DNA of 64,000 bases from Asticcacaulis tiandongensis (GTDB lineage Bacteria; Pseudomonadota; Alphaproteobacteria; Caulobacterales; Caulobacteraceae), in NCBI RefSeq assembly GCF_006475605.1, contig NZ_SSBC01000010.1, positions 496,001-560,000 on the forward strand. Direction: 5' to 3'. Shown here piece by piece: positions 8,938 to 16,773 of the stretch (positions are counted from its first letter, which is position 1; the number at the start of each line of letters is the position of its first letter). Below the pieces are notes generated by a model. The model had not been told where the DNA came from. It worked only from the letters and a program-made list of their open reading frames with translations, and searched no databases. The translations under genes were made by a program, and so were the position numbers.

Positions 8938-11178
8938 TCAGAACTCGGTGGTCAATGACAGCCACAGGCGACGCGGTTCCTGATTATTGGCATAGATGCG
9001 TGTATATGCTGTGGAGGCGACACCATTATTATTCAAGGTCTTGTACGGCCCATATGAAACAAAATCCTTGTCAAACAAATTGTAAATTGCAGCGTTCAAG
9101 CTGACCTTATCATTAAATTTATAAGATCCGCCGACATGGAACAAACCATAAGCTCTGTAATCGCCATAGGTGGCTTTGGCAAAGCTAGTAGCACTATCTT
9201 CCGAACGATAGCGTTTAGAGCGGTACTCACCCCGCAACCACAGGTTCAGGTTATCCGTTGCTTGATAACGTACTGATCCGTTTAGCATATGTCGAGGTGT
9301 GTTCTGGTATCGAACATTTTCACCTGTCGCTGTGTCTTTCTCTTCACTTGTTGTATAGGTGTAGTTGCCGCTTAGAGACCAACCTTCACCAATTAAGTAT
9401 CTGAAGGCACCTTCAATACCTTGAGTTTCTACTTCGCCGACATTCACACGTTGAGTGAAATATTGGTGCATGCTCACATCACTAGGCTCAACAGGTCTTC
9501 CGACATAGAAGCTGCCGGGCCACCATCCGTAATCAGCGTTACAGTTTGGTGTTCTCTCGCCAGCTTCATATTGAGCGCGCGTGAGATTATAAGCGCAGCT
9601 AAGAAGCCGGTCAGTGCTGGTAACAATCTTGTCTTCAAACTTGTTGTGGAAAAAAGTCAGGTTTGCACGGAAATCACTACGATTATCATAGAATATCGCA
9701 AACTCTGTTGAAGTCGAGGTTTCTGGTTTCAGAGTAGGCGTCCCGATATTGGGTGATGTTCCCTGACCGCCAAAACCGGTGATTCCGGGTGCAATCCAAT
9801 CGAGTAAAGGTGTTTTGAATCCCTGACTTATACCGCCCTTGAGAGTCCAGTTGTTAGTGGCATTCCATACCAGATAGGCGCGGGGACTTGTGTGCTGGCC
9901 GAAAACGCTGTGGTCATCCAGTCGCGCACCGATAGTTAATGCCAGCGTATCCGTAAAACGCCACTCATCTTCAGCAAACAATGCCCATTGCTGGTGCTCA
10001 TATGGTGCCGGAGCTACGCCGTCGACCATCTCAGCATCCCAGTACTGACCGCCTACCGTGAAGGTATGGTTGCGCCAATTAGAAAAGAATTTAGTGTCGA
10101 AAATTATGTTAGTGGCTTCAAGCGTGCGGGGATCACCCTTTTTGCGGTCAGTTCCTGGAACATCATCCGGCAGAATGCGACCAATTGTTTCACGCTTACC
10201 ATATGAGAGGGTCGATTGCAGTTCACCGAAACCTAAACGCCAGTTGTGGCCTAAAATGGCTTCCTGATTTTCAAATTCCTGCTCCTTGGCATAACCACGA
10301 ACACCTACTTCCCCGAGTTGGCCCTTGGAATTATCGTACCACTGCTTGTTTACGTCATAGTCCAGCAAAATGTCATGGTTCTCACTGGGAGTGAAGCTTA
10401 AACGCCCTCCCGCAGACCATATTTTGTTTTCAACCGGGCTTTCGCCGCGTGTGCTCACATTTGCCGTTGTACCATCCGCTCTCTCATAAGATAGGGATGC
10501 CTCTTCTCGTGTTTGATAACTGCCACGCAAAGCCAAGCCTAGCTTATCTTGAATCAGCGGGCCATTAGCATAGACGCTTCCGCCATAAATATTACCAAAC
10601 TGATCATCACTTTGTACTGTGCTATTAATATTTACCGACCCGCCCCAGCGCGTCCCAACCTTGCGGGTAATAATGTTTACCACACCGCCCATGGCGTCTG
10701 AGCCATAAAGCGTCGATACTGGGCCACGCACAACCTCAATACGATCTATGGCTGACATGGGGGGAATAAAACTGGAGGCCGTCTCGCCAAAGCCGTTTGG
10801 AGTCACACTGCCAGCTGGATTTTGACGGCGACCATCCACCAGAACCAATGTATAGTCATTACCCATGCCACGAATAGAAATATTCAGGCCACCAGTTTTA
10901 CCGGCCGAGTTACCTACATCTACGCCTTCAACATTTGCCAGAGCTTCAGCAAGACTTTGATGGCGTTCAGACGCAAGCTCATCACGTGATAAGACACTGA
11001 TAGAGGCGGGAGCCTGTTCGATTTTTTGCTGGAAACCGGCAGCCGTAACAACGACTTCGGTCACTTCCTCAACATCAGACACAGAATCCGCATGTGCCGC
11101 CAATGCGAGCGTGCCGATCATCAGGCAGCTGCTGGCTAATAACAAAGAGCGGAGGGTGCGTTTCATTTTCGTAAGCAT
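8938..11178 (-). CDS. TonB-dependent outer-membrane receptor, CirA/FepA-like
   Basis: Outer-membrane beta-barrel that takes up a ligand, probably a ferric siderophore, with TonB energy. I use the ATG at 11178 because GGAG lies 6 nt upstream; an ATG at 11190 gives four more residues. A signal peptide (LLLASSCLMIGTLALAAHA) is followed by a TonB box-like stretch (EVTEVVVTA). The plug contains LADALxNVEGV-type and NISIRGMGNDYTLVLVDGRR segments, IDRIEVVRGPVSTLYGSDAMGG and VVNIITR. The long barrel ends in an aromatic residue (LSLTTEF). A Fur-like box upstream supports iron regulation. The CirA/FepA assignment rests on plug similarity and the substrate is not proven. Confidence 0.88.
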   Translation of the reverse strand: MLTKMKRTLRSLLLASSCLMIGTLALAAHADSVSDVEEVTEVVVTAAGFQQKIEQAPASISVLSRDELASERHQSLAEALANVEGVDVGNSAGKTGGLNISIRGMGNDYTLVLVDGRRQNPAGSVTPNGFGETASSFIPPMSAIDRIEVVRGPVSTLYGSDAMGGVVNIITRKVGTRWGGSVNINSTVQSDDQFGNIYGGSVYANGPLIQDKLGLALRGSYQTREEASLSYERADGTTANVSTRGESPVENKIWSAGGRLSFTPSENHDILLDYDVNKQWYDNSKGQLGEVGVRGYAKEQEFENQEAILGHNWRLGFGELQSTLSYGKRETIGRILPDDVPGTDRKKGDPRTLEATNIIFDTKFFSNWRNHTFTVGGQYWDAEMVDGVAPAPYEHQQWALFAEDEWRFTDTLALTIGARLDDHSVFGQHTSPRAYLVWNATNNWTLKGGISQGFKTPLLDWIAPGITGFGGQGTSPNIGTPTLKPETSTSTEFAIFYDNRSDFRANLTFFHNKFEDKIVTSTDRLLSCAYNLTRAQYEAGERTPNCNADYGWWPGSFYVGRPVEPSDVSMHQYFTQRVNVGEVETQGIEGAFRYLIGEGWSLSGNYTYTTSEEKDTATGENVRYQNTPRHMLNGSVRYQATDNLNLWLRGEYRSKRYRSEDSATSFAKATYGDYRAYGLFHVGGSYKFNDKVSLNAAIYNLFDKDFVSYGPYKTLNNNGVASTAYTRIYANNQEPRRLWLSLTTEF

Positions 11179-11216
11179 GAGGTACTCCATAATTGCGAGC
11201 GCCTCTCAATCACGCA

Positions 11217-11240
11217 AGCCGCCCTTATGCAAGGGCGGCT
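11217..11240. promoter_or_regulatory. 10-bp perfect inverted repeat in the receptor leader
   Basis: AGCCGCCCTT and AAGGGCGGCT flank a four-base ATGC loop. There is no T-run on either side, so it is a poor terminator candidate. It sits between the Fur-like box and the start codon, starting about 39 bp upstream of the ATG. It could be a leader RNA hairpin that affects stability or translation, or an operator. Confidence 0.5.
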
Positions 11241-11246
11241 GATAAC

Positions 11247-11265
11247 AATAATGATAATAAATCGC
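11247..11265. promoter_or_regulatory. Candidate Fur box upstream of the TonB receptor
   Basis: By manual alignment, AATAATGATAATAAATCGC matches the classical 19-bp Fur consensus GATAATGATAATCATTATC at 14 positions, including the uninterrupted core ATAATGATAAT. It lies about 70 bp upstream of the receptor start, a sensible promoter position. Confidence 0.55.
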
Positions 11266-11492
11266 AGGAATAAGCCTAAAGCAGGGCGAGTGTTGCGGAA
11301 ATGAAACTAATTCGCAATAACTTTGCGTGTGTTGATGTAACCCTTGCGGATGACGGTGTGTCGCGCCAATCAGATGCGCCTGCATCAAGGCGCGTTCAGG
11401 TATATCTGCACCAGAGAGCTCAGCCAGCCTGCGCGTGCTACATCAAGCAGAGTGCGCCTGTACAGGTTCGGGCTGTTTTTACGCGCTACTGT

Positions 11493-11837
11493 TTAATGCG
11501 TCGTCGAGTGTGAAAAGAGGTTCAGAACCACAACGCCGCTGACAATCAGGCCGATACCCGCAAGGGCAGGGACGTCCAGTGACTGACGGAAGACGACAAC
11601 GCCGATAATGGCCGTCAGAACAATACCCAGTCCACCCCACATGGCATAGGCTATACCCAGAGGGACAACTTTGAGAGCCTGTGCCAGGAAAAAGAATGAG
11701 CATAAGTAACAAAGGCCCATGATTACCGTGGGTATCAACTTTGTAAACTGAACCGACTTCATCAGAAAAGTTGTGCCGGTAATTTCAAAGAGAATGGCTA
11801 AACCCAGTGCGGAATAGGCAATGAACGACGGGCTCAT
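11493..11837 (-). CDS. Small multidrug resistance (SMR) exporter, EmrE/QacE-like
   Basis: A four-helix inner-membrane protein that works as a dimer and exchanges cationic drugs or related compounds for protons. I start at the ATG at 11837 (114 aa, MSPSFIAYSALGLAILFEI) with TGGAG upstream; the frame to 11924 is an unlikely extension. The essential membrane Glu is Glu18 in ILFEITGT. Helix 2-3 motifs ICY-type LCYLCSFFFLAQAL and GIAYAMWGGLGIVL match EmrE closely, as does the C-terminal GLIVSGVVVLNLFS. The drug-exporter rather than guanidinium-exporter (Gdx) branch fits better by eye. Upstream repeats may bind its regulator. Confidence 0.9.
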   Translation of the reverse strand: MSPSFIAYSALGLAILFEITGTTFLMKSVQFTKLIPTVIMGLCYLCSFFFLAQALKVVPLGIAYAMWGGLGIVLTAIIGVVVFRQSLDVPALAGIGLIVSGVVVLNLFSHSTTH

Positions 11838-11964
11838 AAAGGGCTCCAGAAATATACCGAATATACGGTTTCTTATGAGGGCATGTGGAGATGTGCAAGA
11901 AGGAACCAAACAAAGCTGTGACACTGTGGAGACTGGCCCGGCAGGCAGAACAATCTTACGGACT

Positions 11965-12008
11965 GTGTCATTTCTATCCGTGAGAGGCGTGTCCTTTCTA
12001 TCGGTGAT
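11965..12008. repeat. Tandem imperfect 20-bp direct repeat (operator-like)
   Basis: Copies at 11965-11984 and 11989-12008 share GTGTC-N-TTTCTATC-N-GTGA with three differences over 20 bp. Their starts are 24 bp apart, so the copies lie a little over two helical turns apart on the same DNA face. This is the arrangement expected of a double operator. It lies about 130 bp upstream of the SMR start and 140-185 bp upstream of the divergent gene. Confidence 0.5.
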
Positions 12009-12015
12009 CTAACCT

Positions 12016-12045
12016 ATTTCTCGCATAATATAGATTATGAGAAAT
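12016..12045. promoter_or_regulatory. AT-rich bulged inverted repeat
   Basis: Arms ATTTCTC-GC-ATAAT and ATTAT-GAGAAAT pair over 12 bp, with a two-base bulge on the left arm and an ATAG loop. It immediately follows the tandem repeat. It lacks a terminator T-run, so a protein-binding site or a leader structure is more likely. Confidence 0.45.
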
Positions 12046-12149
12046 TATACCGTCGTAAACTGGATATAAGGCAAGATTGTTCGTTATAATGCAGCCTTAA
12101 TTGTCGGCCATGTTGCGTCAATGACAGTTCAGGGCCTGAAGGACGTGCT

Positions 12150-12815
12150 ATGCGTAATCGTCAGTTGAAACGGAGATTTACGTACCTTGGGGCTATGCTT
12201 CTAATGCCATTTGCCTTTGAGGCTTTAGCTGCTGATGATGCCGCCATATCCACACGCACTGTCGTGAGGCCATCTAGCCAGAATGTATCTTCGGATAATT
12301 CCGCAACCGATAAGTCTCCGGTGGTTTCGGCACTGGCGCAGGATCAGGTATTATCCCGTCTATCAGGCTATGTTCCGGTTGAACGTGTGACCAACTACCC
12401 GTTTGGCAGCTCTGAGCCAGTTTCAGACTCGTTTGCCGAACCGGTTATTGAAAAGCCCAGAATTCGCAGCGAGTTCGGCGTCAGCGTCGGTACGGGCGGA
12501 TACCGGAGTGGCTATATTGCCTCAACGATTCCGCTCGGTAAAAATGGCATGCTCGGAATCGCTTTCAGTAAAACCGATCACGGCAAGAACAGTTATGGCT
12601 ACGGCTATCCCTACGACTATTCACCTTACGGATATGATCCATACCTGTACGGAGATCACTTACCGGGCGCGCGAATTACCGGGCGGTCGCTGGATGTCCC
12701 GGCCAGCCGTATGTTTCCGCAAACCTCGGATACAGAGCGATGCCGGACGCGGAATGCTTCAGATGACAGACGCCGGTTTTATGGCGGAAATTCGGGCTGT
12801 GACCTGACGGAATGA
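12150..12815 (+). CDS. Unknown secreted protein with Gly/Tyr/Pro-rich segment
   Basis: I do not recognise a family. The 221-aa product starts with a basic N-terminus and hydrophobic stretch ending in EALA|ADDAA, a plausible signal peptide. Next comes a low-complexity Ser/Thr/Asn region. Around residues 100-145 a beta-like segment (EFGVSVGTGGYRSGYIAST and MLGIAFSKTDHGKNS) follows. A run rich in Tyr, Gly and Pro (YGYGYPYDYSPYGYDPYLYG) comes near residues 149-168. The C-terminal part is charged and has two Cys (ERCRTRNASDDRRR and NSGCDLTE). AAGGAC precedes the ATG. It could be a surface or periplasmic structural protein, but no function can be assigned. Confidence 0.6.
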   Translation: MRNRQLKRRFTYLGAMLLMPFAFEALAADDAAISTRTVVRPSSQNVSSDNSATDKSPVVSALAQDQVLSRLSGYVPVERVTNYPFGSSEPVSDSFAEPVIEKPRIRSEFGVSVGTGGYRSGYIASTIPLGKNGMLGIAFSKTDHGKNSYGYGYPYDYSPYGYDPYLYGDHLPGARITGRSLDVPASRMFPQTSDTERCRTRNASDDRRRFYGGNSGCDLTE

Positions 12816-12869
12816 AGTCGAACACCGCGTGAGCGCTGAATTTTCTATAACCGTTTCAATTATATGGAA

Positions 12870-12888
12870 ATTTATGCGAATCATTATC
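12870..12888. promoter_or_regulatory. Candidate Fur box upstream of sodB
   Basis: ATTTATGCGAATCATTATC contains the complete right half of the classical Fur box (AATCATTATC) and matches 14 of 19 positions overall by manual alignment. It lies about 90 bp upstream of the sodB start. Iron-dependent control of Fe-SOD genes is well established in proteobacteria. Confidence 0.5.
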
Positions 12889-12977
12889 AATTAAATATGG
12901 CTTGAAAAGGTATTTTGCCCTCCATATATCATGGCGTAGCTAATTATTTTTTGCTCCATTTCAAAAAGCAGGTCGCC

Positions 12978-13589
12978 ATGTCCTTTGAACTCCCCCCCCT
13001 TCCCTATGCTGCCGATGCCCTTGAGCCGCACATGTCGGCCAATACCTTCAGCTACCACCACGCCAAACACCATAAGGCCTATGTGGACAATCTGAACAAG
13101 CTGATCGCTGGTACGGAATTCGAAGGCAAGAGCCTCGTTGAGGTCGTTAAGGCTTCCGAGGGGAATAATCAGGGCGTATTCAACAATGCTGCTCAGGTTT
13201 GGAATCACACCTTCTTCTGGCATTCCATGTCACCTAATGGTGGCGGCGCACCAACCGGCAAGATTGCCGAAAAAATCAATGCCGATTTCGGTTCGTTTGA
13301 TGCCTTTGCCGAAGCTTTCAAGACCGCAGGCGCTACGCAGTTCGGTTCCGGCTGGGCCTGGCTGGTGCTGGGTGAAGACGGCAAGCTGAAGGTCGTCAAG
13401 ACGGCTAATGCTGAAACCCCGTTCACCAAGGGCGATAAGCCGATCCTGACCATCGACGTCTGGGAGCACGCCTATTATCTGGACTATCAGAACCTGCGTC
13501 CGAAATTCATTGAGACCTATCTGAACAACCTCGTGAACTGGGAATTTGCTAATAACAACCTTGATGCGCCTTTGCATCCGGGTGTCTAA
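12978..13589 (+). CDS. sodB: Superoxide dismutase, iron type
   Basis: Cytoplasmic enzyme that dismutates superoxide to H2O2 and O2. I start at the ATG at 12978 (203 aa, [20 protein letters not shown]). Metal ligands by alignment with E. coli SodB are His27, His77 (in QVWNHTFFW), Asp160 and His164 ([13 protein letters not shown]). The [11 protein letters not shown] segment, with Gln73 supplying the active-site glutamine, indicates the iron rather than the manganese form. A Fur-like box lies upstream and a terminator downstream, so it is likely a single-gene unit responding to iron. Confidence 0.95.
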   Translation: MSFELPPLPYAADALEPHMSANTFSYHHAKHHKAYVDNLNKLIAGTEFEGKSLVEVVKASEGNNQGVFNNAAQVWNHTFFWHSMSPNGGGAPTGKIAEKINADFGSFDAFAEAFKTAGATQFGSGWAWLVLGEDGKLKVVKTANAETPFTKGDKPILTIDVWEHAYYLDYQNLRPKFIETYLNNLVNWEFANNNLDAPLHPGV

Positions 13590-13619
13590 GTCAGACTTTA
13601 GACTAAGAATTTCAGGAAG

Positions 13620-13645
13620 GCGGGGCATTTTGTCCCGCTTTTTTA
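13620..13645 (+). terminator. Terminator after sodB
   Basis: GCGGGGC and GTCCCGC pair over 7 bp (one G-T) around a five-base ATTTT loop, followed by a seven-base T-run. Confidence 0.8.
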
Positions 13646-13684
13646 TTTCTCCTGAGATATGCTCAAAATCAAAGGAGGTCGGTT

Positions 13685-14218
13685 ATGCTTGATGCAGAAA
13701 GTTTTGACGCCGGAATTGATATTAATGCCACGGCGACTGAAATTCTAAAGCTGGCGCGTGAGCGAAAAGTCACTGTCACGACCGCTGAAAGCTGCACCGG
13801 CGGATTGATTGCCGCGGCGCTTACGCGGGTTGCAGGCGCTTCAGAATGCTTCCATGAAGGCTATGTCACCTATTCCAATGAAGCCAAGGCACGGCTTTTG
13901 GGGGTGCCGGAACTGACGATCGTTGAATATGGCGCGGTTAGCCTTCAGACCGCTCAGGCCATGGCCAAGGGCGCTTTAAAGGCGGTGAATGCGGATTTGT
14001 CCATGAGCGTCACAGGTATTGCCGGCCCCAATGGCGGCACTGAGCAAAAGCCCGTCGGTATGGTCTGTTTCGGGCTCGGGTTTCGTGAAGCCGATGGAAC
14101 ACCGACCTCGCTGGCCAGCGTACATGTGTTTGAAAACAACGGACGCGACTATATACGTGAGCAGTCTGTGCGCTTTGCCCTGCAGTGGGCATTAAAACAC
14201 CTTAAGGCCGCGCCTTAG
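13685..14218 (+). CDS. pncC: Nicotinamide-nucleotide amidase PncC (CinA C-terminal domain protein)
   Basis: Deamidates NMN to nicotinic acid mononucleotide in pyridine-nucleotide recycling. The 177-aa protein is only the CinA C-terminal domain, without the N-terminal molybdopterin-binding-like domain of full CinA, as is common in proteobacteria. The hallmark VTTAESCTGGLIAAALT holds the catalytic Ser, and SMSVTGIAGPNGGTEQKPVG is the second conserved block. The ribosome binding site AAAGGAGGT is strong. Its stop overlaps the stop of convergent ratA by 4 bp. Confidence 0.9.
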   Translation: MLDAESFDAGIDINATATEILKLARERKVTVTTAESCTGGLIAAALTRVAGASECFHEGYVTYSNEAKARLLGVPELTIVEYGAVSLQTAQAMAKGALKAVNADLSMSVTGIAGPNGGTEQKPVGMVCFGLGFREADGTPTSLASVHVFENNGRDYIREQSVRFALQWALKHLKAAP

Positions 14219-14679
14219 GGATTAGACGGTGTCTGGCCATAAAGATGATGGGCGCGCTGTTCAAAGACGCTCATCAGCTTACTGACGGCGAGATTAAAGT
14301 TGGCCCTGAGCATGGCGTTGAGCAGCGGATTTCTGAAGTCCATGTCCATGTCAAAATCGATACGGGTGCCGCTTTCGACCGTGGTGAAACGCCATAAACC
14401 ATCAAGCCGTTTTAAAGGTCCGCGCAGAAGCCCCATATGGATGGTGTGACCGGCTTCGTGTTTGGTAACGCGCGTGGAAAAGCGCTCGGACAGCATCTTG
14501 AAGCCCACGGCGACATCGGCATCAAAGGCCCAGACGCCTTCGGCCGGCGTCACGGGATTATAGGTACGCAGAGATGTAATCCAGGGTATGAATTCCGGAT
14601 AGCGCTGGACGTCACCGACCATACGCCACAGATCTTCTGCCCTATAGGGCAGTACACGATCCAGATGGAAGCGTGCCAT
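14215..14679 (-). CDS. ratA: COQ10/RatA-family START-domain protein
   Basis: A 154-aa START-like (polyketide cyclase/COQ10) protein. Features are YRAEDLWRMVGDVQRYPEFIPWI at the N-terminus, the GFKMLSERFSTRVT strand and LDGLWRFTTVESGTRIDFDMDMDFRNPLL near the C-terminus. Eukaryotic and alphaproteobacterial members bind ubiquinone-like lipids and support respiration; E. coli RatA has been described as inhibiting ribosome association. For this lineage the ubiquinone role is the likelier one (inference). Its ATG overlaps the lipA stop by one base (TGATG), so the two are translationally coupled. Confidence 0.85.
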   Translation of the reverse strand: MARFHLDRVLPYRAEDLWRMVGDVQRYPEFIPWITSLRTYNPVTPAEGVWAFDADVAVGFKMLSERFSTRVTKHEAGHTIHMGLLRGPLKRLDGLWRFTTVESGTRIDFDMDMDFRNPLLNAMLRANFNLAVSKLMSVFEQRAHHLYGQTPSNP

Positions 14680-15647
14680 CAGTGCGCCGCACCCTGAGCG
14701 GCACGCGCGGCGCGCAGACGTTCAAAGTCTTCGCCCGCATGGTGTGAGGAACGGGTCAGAGGCGAAGACGAGACCATCAGGAAACCCTTGGCACGGGCAA
14801 TGGATTCGTAGGCCTTGAACTCATCCGGCGTAACGAAGCGGTCAATGGCTGCGTGTTTACGCGTGGGTTGCAGATACTGGCCGATGGTGATGAAATCGAT
14901 ACCCGCAGAGCGCATATCGTCCATGACCTGCATGACTTCTTCCTTGGTTTCCCCAAGGCCAACCATGATGCCGGATTTGGTGAATTGCGACGGATCGCGT
15001 TCCTTGACGCGCTCAAGCAGGCGCAGGGAATGGAAATAGCGCGCACCGGGGCGAATTTTCAGATAGTTGCGCGGTACGGTTTCCAGATTGTGATTAAACA
15101 CATCCGGCTTGGCGTCGATAACGATCTCGGCGGCCCCGTCCTTGCGCAGGAAGTCCGGTGTCAAAATTTCGATAGTGGTTTTAGGTGACTGGGCGCGAAT
15201 CTGGCGGATAACTTCGGCGAAGTGGTTGGCGCCACCGTCACTGAGGTCATCGCGGTCAACCGAGGTGATCACCACATGCGACAGACCCATGGCCGCTACG
15301 GTTTGCCCGACACGGTTCGGTTCGTCGACATCAAGCGGCTGAGGCATGCCGGTCTTGACATTACAAAACGCGCAGGCCCGCGTGCAGGTATCGCCCATAA
15401 TCATCAGGGTCGCATGGTTCTTTGACCAGCACTCACCGATATTCGGGCAGGCCGCCTCTTCGCAGACAGTCACAAGTTTGGCGTCACGCACGGTTTTCTG
15501 CGTGGCATTAAAGGTAGCCGACCCCGGTGCGCGGACACGCAGCCAGTCAGGTTTTTTCAAAACCGGCGTTTCAGGCCGGTTCTGTTTTTCCGGATGTCGC
15601 AATTCACCTTTGGGTGCTGAAGCCAGCCGGTTGATTAGGGTGACCAT
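14679..15647 (-). CDS. lipA: Lipoyl synthase
   Basis: Radical-SAM enzyme that inserts two sulfurs into protein-bound octanoyl groups, activating pyruvate and 2-oxoglutarate dehydrogenases. The auxiliary 4Fe-4S cluster motif is C62-x4-C67-x5-C73 ([13 protein letters not shown]). The radical-SAM motif is C88-x3-C92-x2-C95 (CTRACAFC). The C-terminal RSS motif, whose Ser ligates the auxiliary cluster, is present in [12 protein letters not shown]. The 322-aa length is usual. It forms a coupled pair with ratA. The 143-bp gap to the divergent lipoprotein gene likely holds promoters for both directions, though I cannot assign them. Confidence 0.97.
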   Translation of the reverse strand: MVTLINRLASAPKGELRHPEKQNRPETPVLKKPDWLRVRAPGSATFNATQKTVRDAKLVTVCEEAACPNIGECWSKNHATLMIMGDTCTRACAFCNVKTGMPQPLDVDEPNRVGQTVAAMGLSHVVITSVDRDDLSDGGANHFAEVIRQIRAQSPKTTIEILTPDFLRKDGAAEIVIDAKPDVFNHNLETVPRNYLKIRPGARYFHSLRLLERVKERDPSQFTKSGIMVGLGETKEEVMQVMDDMRSAGIDFITIGQYLQPTRKHAAIDRFVTPDEFKAYESIARAKGFLMVSSSPLTRSSHHAGEDFERLRAARAAQGAAH

Positions 15648-15790
15648 CTATAAGCCGTTACATTATGAAACCTTGGTGTCCTAATTGGGCTTATTACACT
15701 TATATATCAAGTCAATTCCACATGCCGGGGCGGTCACAAGCTGTAACAAGCCGATAGCAAGGCCGTCGAATCTGGCCTAAGATTGAGGAT

Positions 15791-16708
15791 ATGGCCCTCC
15801 CCGTTTGTTCCCGCACGTCACATCTATCGCGTCGCCATGTTTTATGGGGAGGCCTGGCTTTAGGGGTCTCTGGAGGTATGTCTGGATGCGGCCTGCGTCA
15901 GGAGGCAGACGCGCGTGGCAAGGCCTTTATTGACCCGCAAATTCCGCCGGGACTTTCACCGGAACATTATCCGCCTGCCGGTTTCGTCTGGAGCGGGCTA
16001 AAGGTGGGCAAGATGCCCGAGGCGCGTTATGGCGTGGGTGCGCCGCCCGTAAATCCGAAGGCACATTTTCTTATTCTGGCCGACGCGGCCTGGCCGGCGG
16101 AGGTTTATTTCGACATAGGCCGGTTGGCTCAGGCTGAAAATATGAGTGTGTGGATATATGAAGCCCCGGGACAGGGCGGGTCGGGTCGTTATATGCTTGA
16201 AAATCAACAGGTTGATACGCCTGACTTCAGACATTCTGTGAACGGTGCCGACGCGTTGATTTCCGATATTATCCGGCCGGATACACATAAGCCCTTGTAT
16301 GTCTTGGGGCATGGCTCCGGTGCGTGGACGGCCATTCTCCTTGATAAGCCGCCCATTCAAAAGCTTTATCTGCATCAGGTCTGGGGCGGGCCGGATAAGG
16401 CGGAGAGCGAAGGCTGGTCGGGTGATTCGTTGCCTGAGGATGACTGGGGGCGCATCGCCCATCGCTGGCAAAGGGCCAATCCTGATCTGAGGCTAAAAGG
16501 GGTCACGGAGCGCTGGCTAAAAGAAACCGACAAAGCGCGCAAAGCCGCACAGGGGCGTAAGCTGAGCATGGCTGTGGACTGGCTTGAGGCAGAAAGCGAC
16601 ATCGCCCGCAGCCAAAGCGTTTGTGAACGCAGTAAATCTTGTCAGTTCATTACAATTCCTGACCGTAATGCTTTGAAATCCTATCTTGCCTCGCAACTTG
16701 CGGCCTGA
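15791..16708 (+). CDS. Tat-type lipoprotein with degenerate alpha/beta-hydrolase (lysophospholipase-like) fold
   Basis: The 305-aa product has a twin-arginine signal (SRRHVLWGG, Arg14-Arg15) and a lipobox-like MSGC with Cys33. It is therefore probably exported folded and lipid-anchored. The body resembles PldB-type lysophospholipases: AHFLILADAAWPAEVYFDIGR corresponds to the oxyanion-loop strand and WIYEAPGQGGSGRY to the RGQGxS motif. The nucleophile elbow reads G173-H174-G175-S176-G177 where the family has G-H-S-x-G, so the nucleophile position is Gly and the nearest Ser is one residue late. No clear catalytic His follows. It may be a binding protein or use Ser176. The next gene is an acyl-activating enzyme on the same strand. 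Confidence 0.7.
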   Translation: MALPVCSRTSHLSRRHVLWGGLALGVSGGMSGCGLRQEADARGKAFIDPQIPPGLSPEHYPPAGFVWSGLKVGKMPEARYGVGAPPVNPKAHFLILADAAWPAEVYFDIGRLAQAENMSVWIYEAPGQGGSGRYMLENQQVDTPDFRHSVNGADALISDIIRPDTHKPLYVLGHGSGAWTAILLDKPPIQKLYLHQVWGGPDKAESEGWSGDSLPEDDWGRIAHRWQRANPDLRLKGVTERWLKETDKARKAAQGRKLSMAVDWLEAESDIARSQSVCERSKSCQFITIPDRNALKSYLASQLAA

Positions 16709-16773
16709 TTAGAATAACAGGCATATATGTGCAGGTTATAAGCCTTGCCCTCGCAGCGGAGACACCGGGACGA

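Larger units (their letters stand above)
11179..11492. other. Intergenic region upstream of the TonB receptor gene
   Basis: This 314-bp gap holds the receptor's control region (hairpin and Fur-like box, listed separately) on the left. On the right it holds the tail after the SMR gene, which reads in the same minus direction. A small hairpin (GCGCCT-N6-AGGCGC) lies near 11375-11395. I see no convincing gene; the open frames here have no family resemblance and no ribosome binding site. Confidence 0.6.
11838..12149. other. Repeat-containing divergent intergenic region (SMR / secreted protein)
   Basis: A 312-bp gap between the SMR gene (minus) and an unknown secreted protein (plus). Its right half is AT-rich compared with the surroundings. 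It holds a tandem 20-bp repeat and a bulged inverted repeat, listed separately. I see no gene in it. Confidence 0.6.

Noticed and set aside
11301-11513. Short open frame in the gap between the TonB receptor and the SMR gene
   Set aside because: No ribosome binding site, no family resemblance, and it overlaps the end of the SMR gene in antisense.
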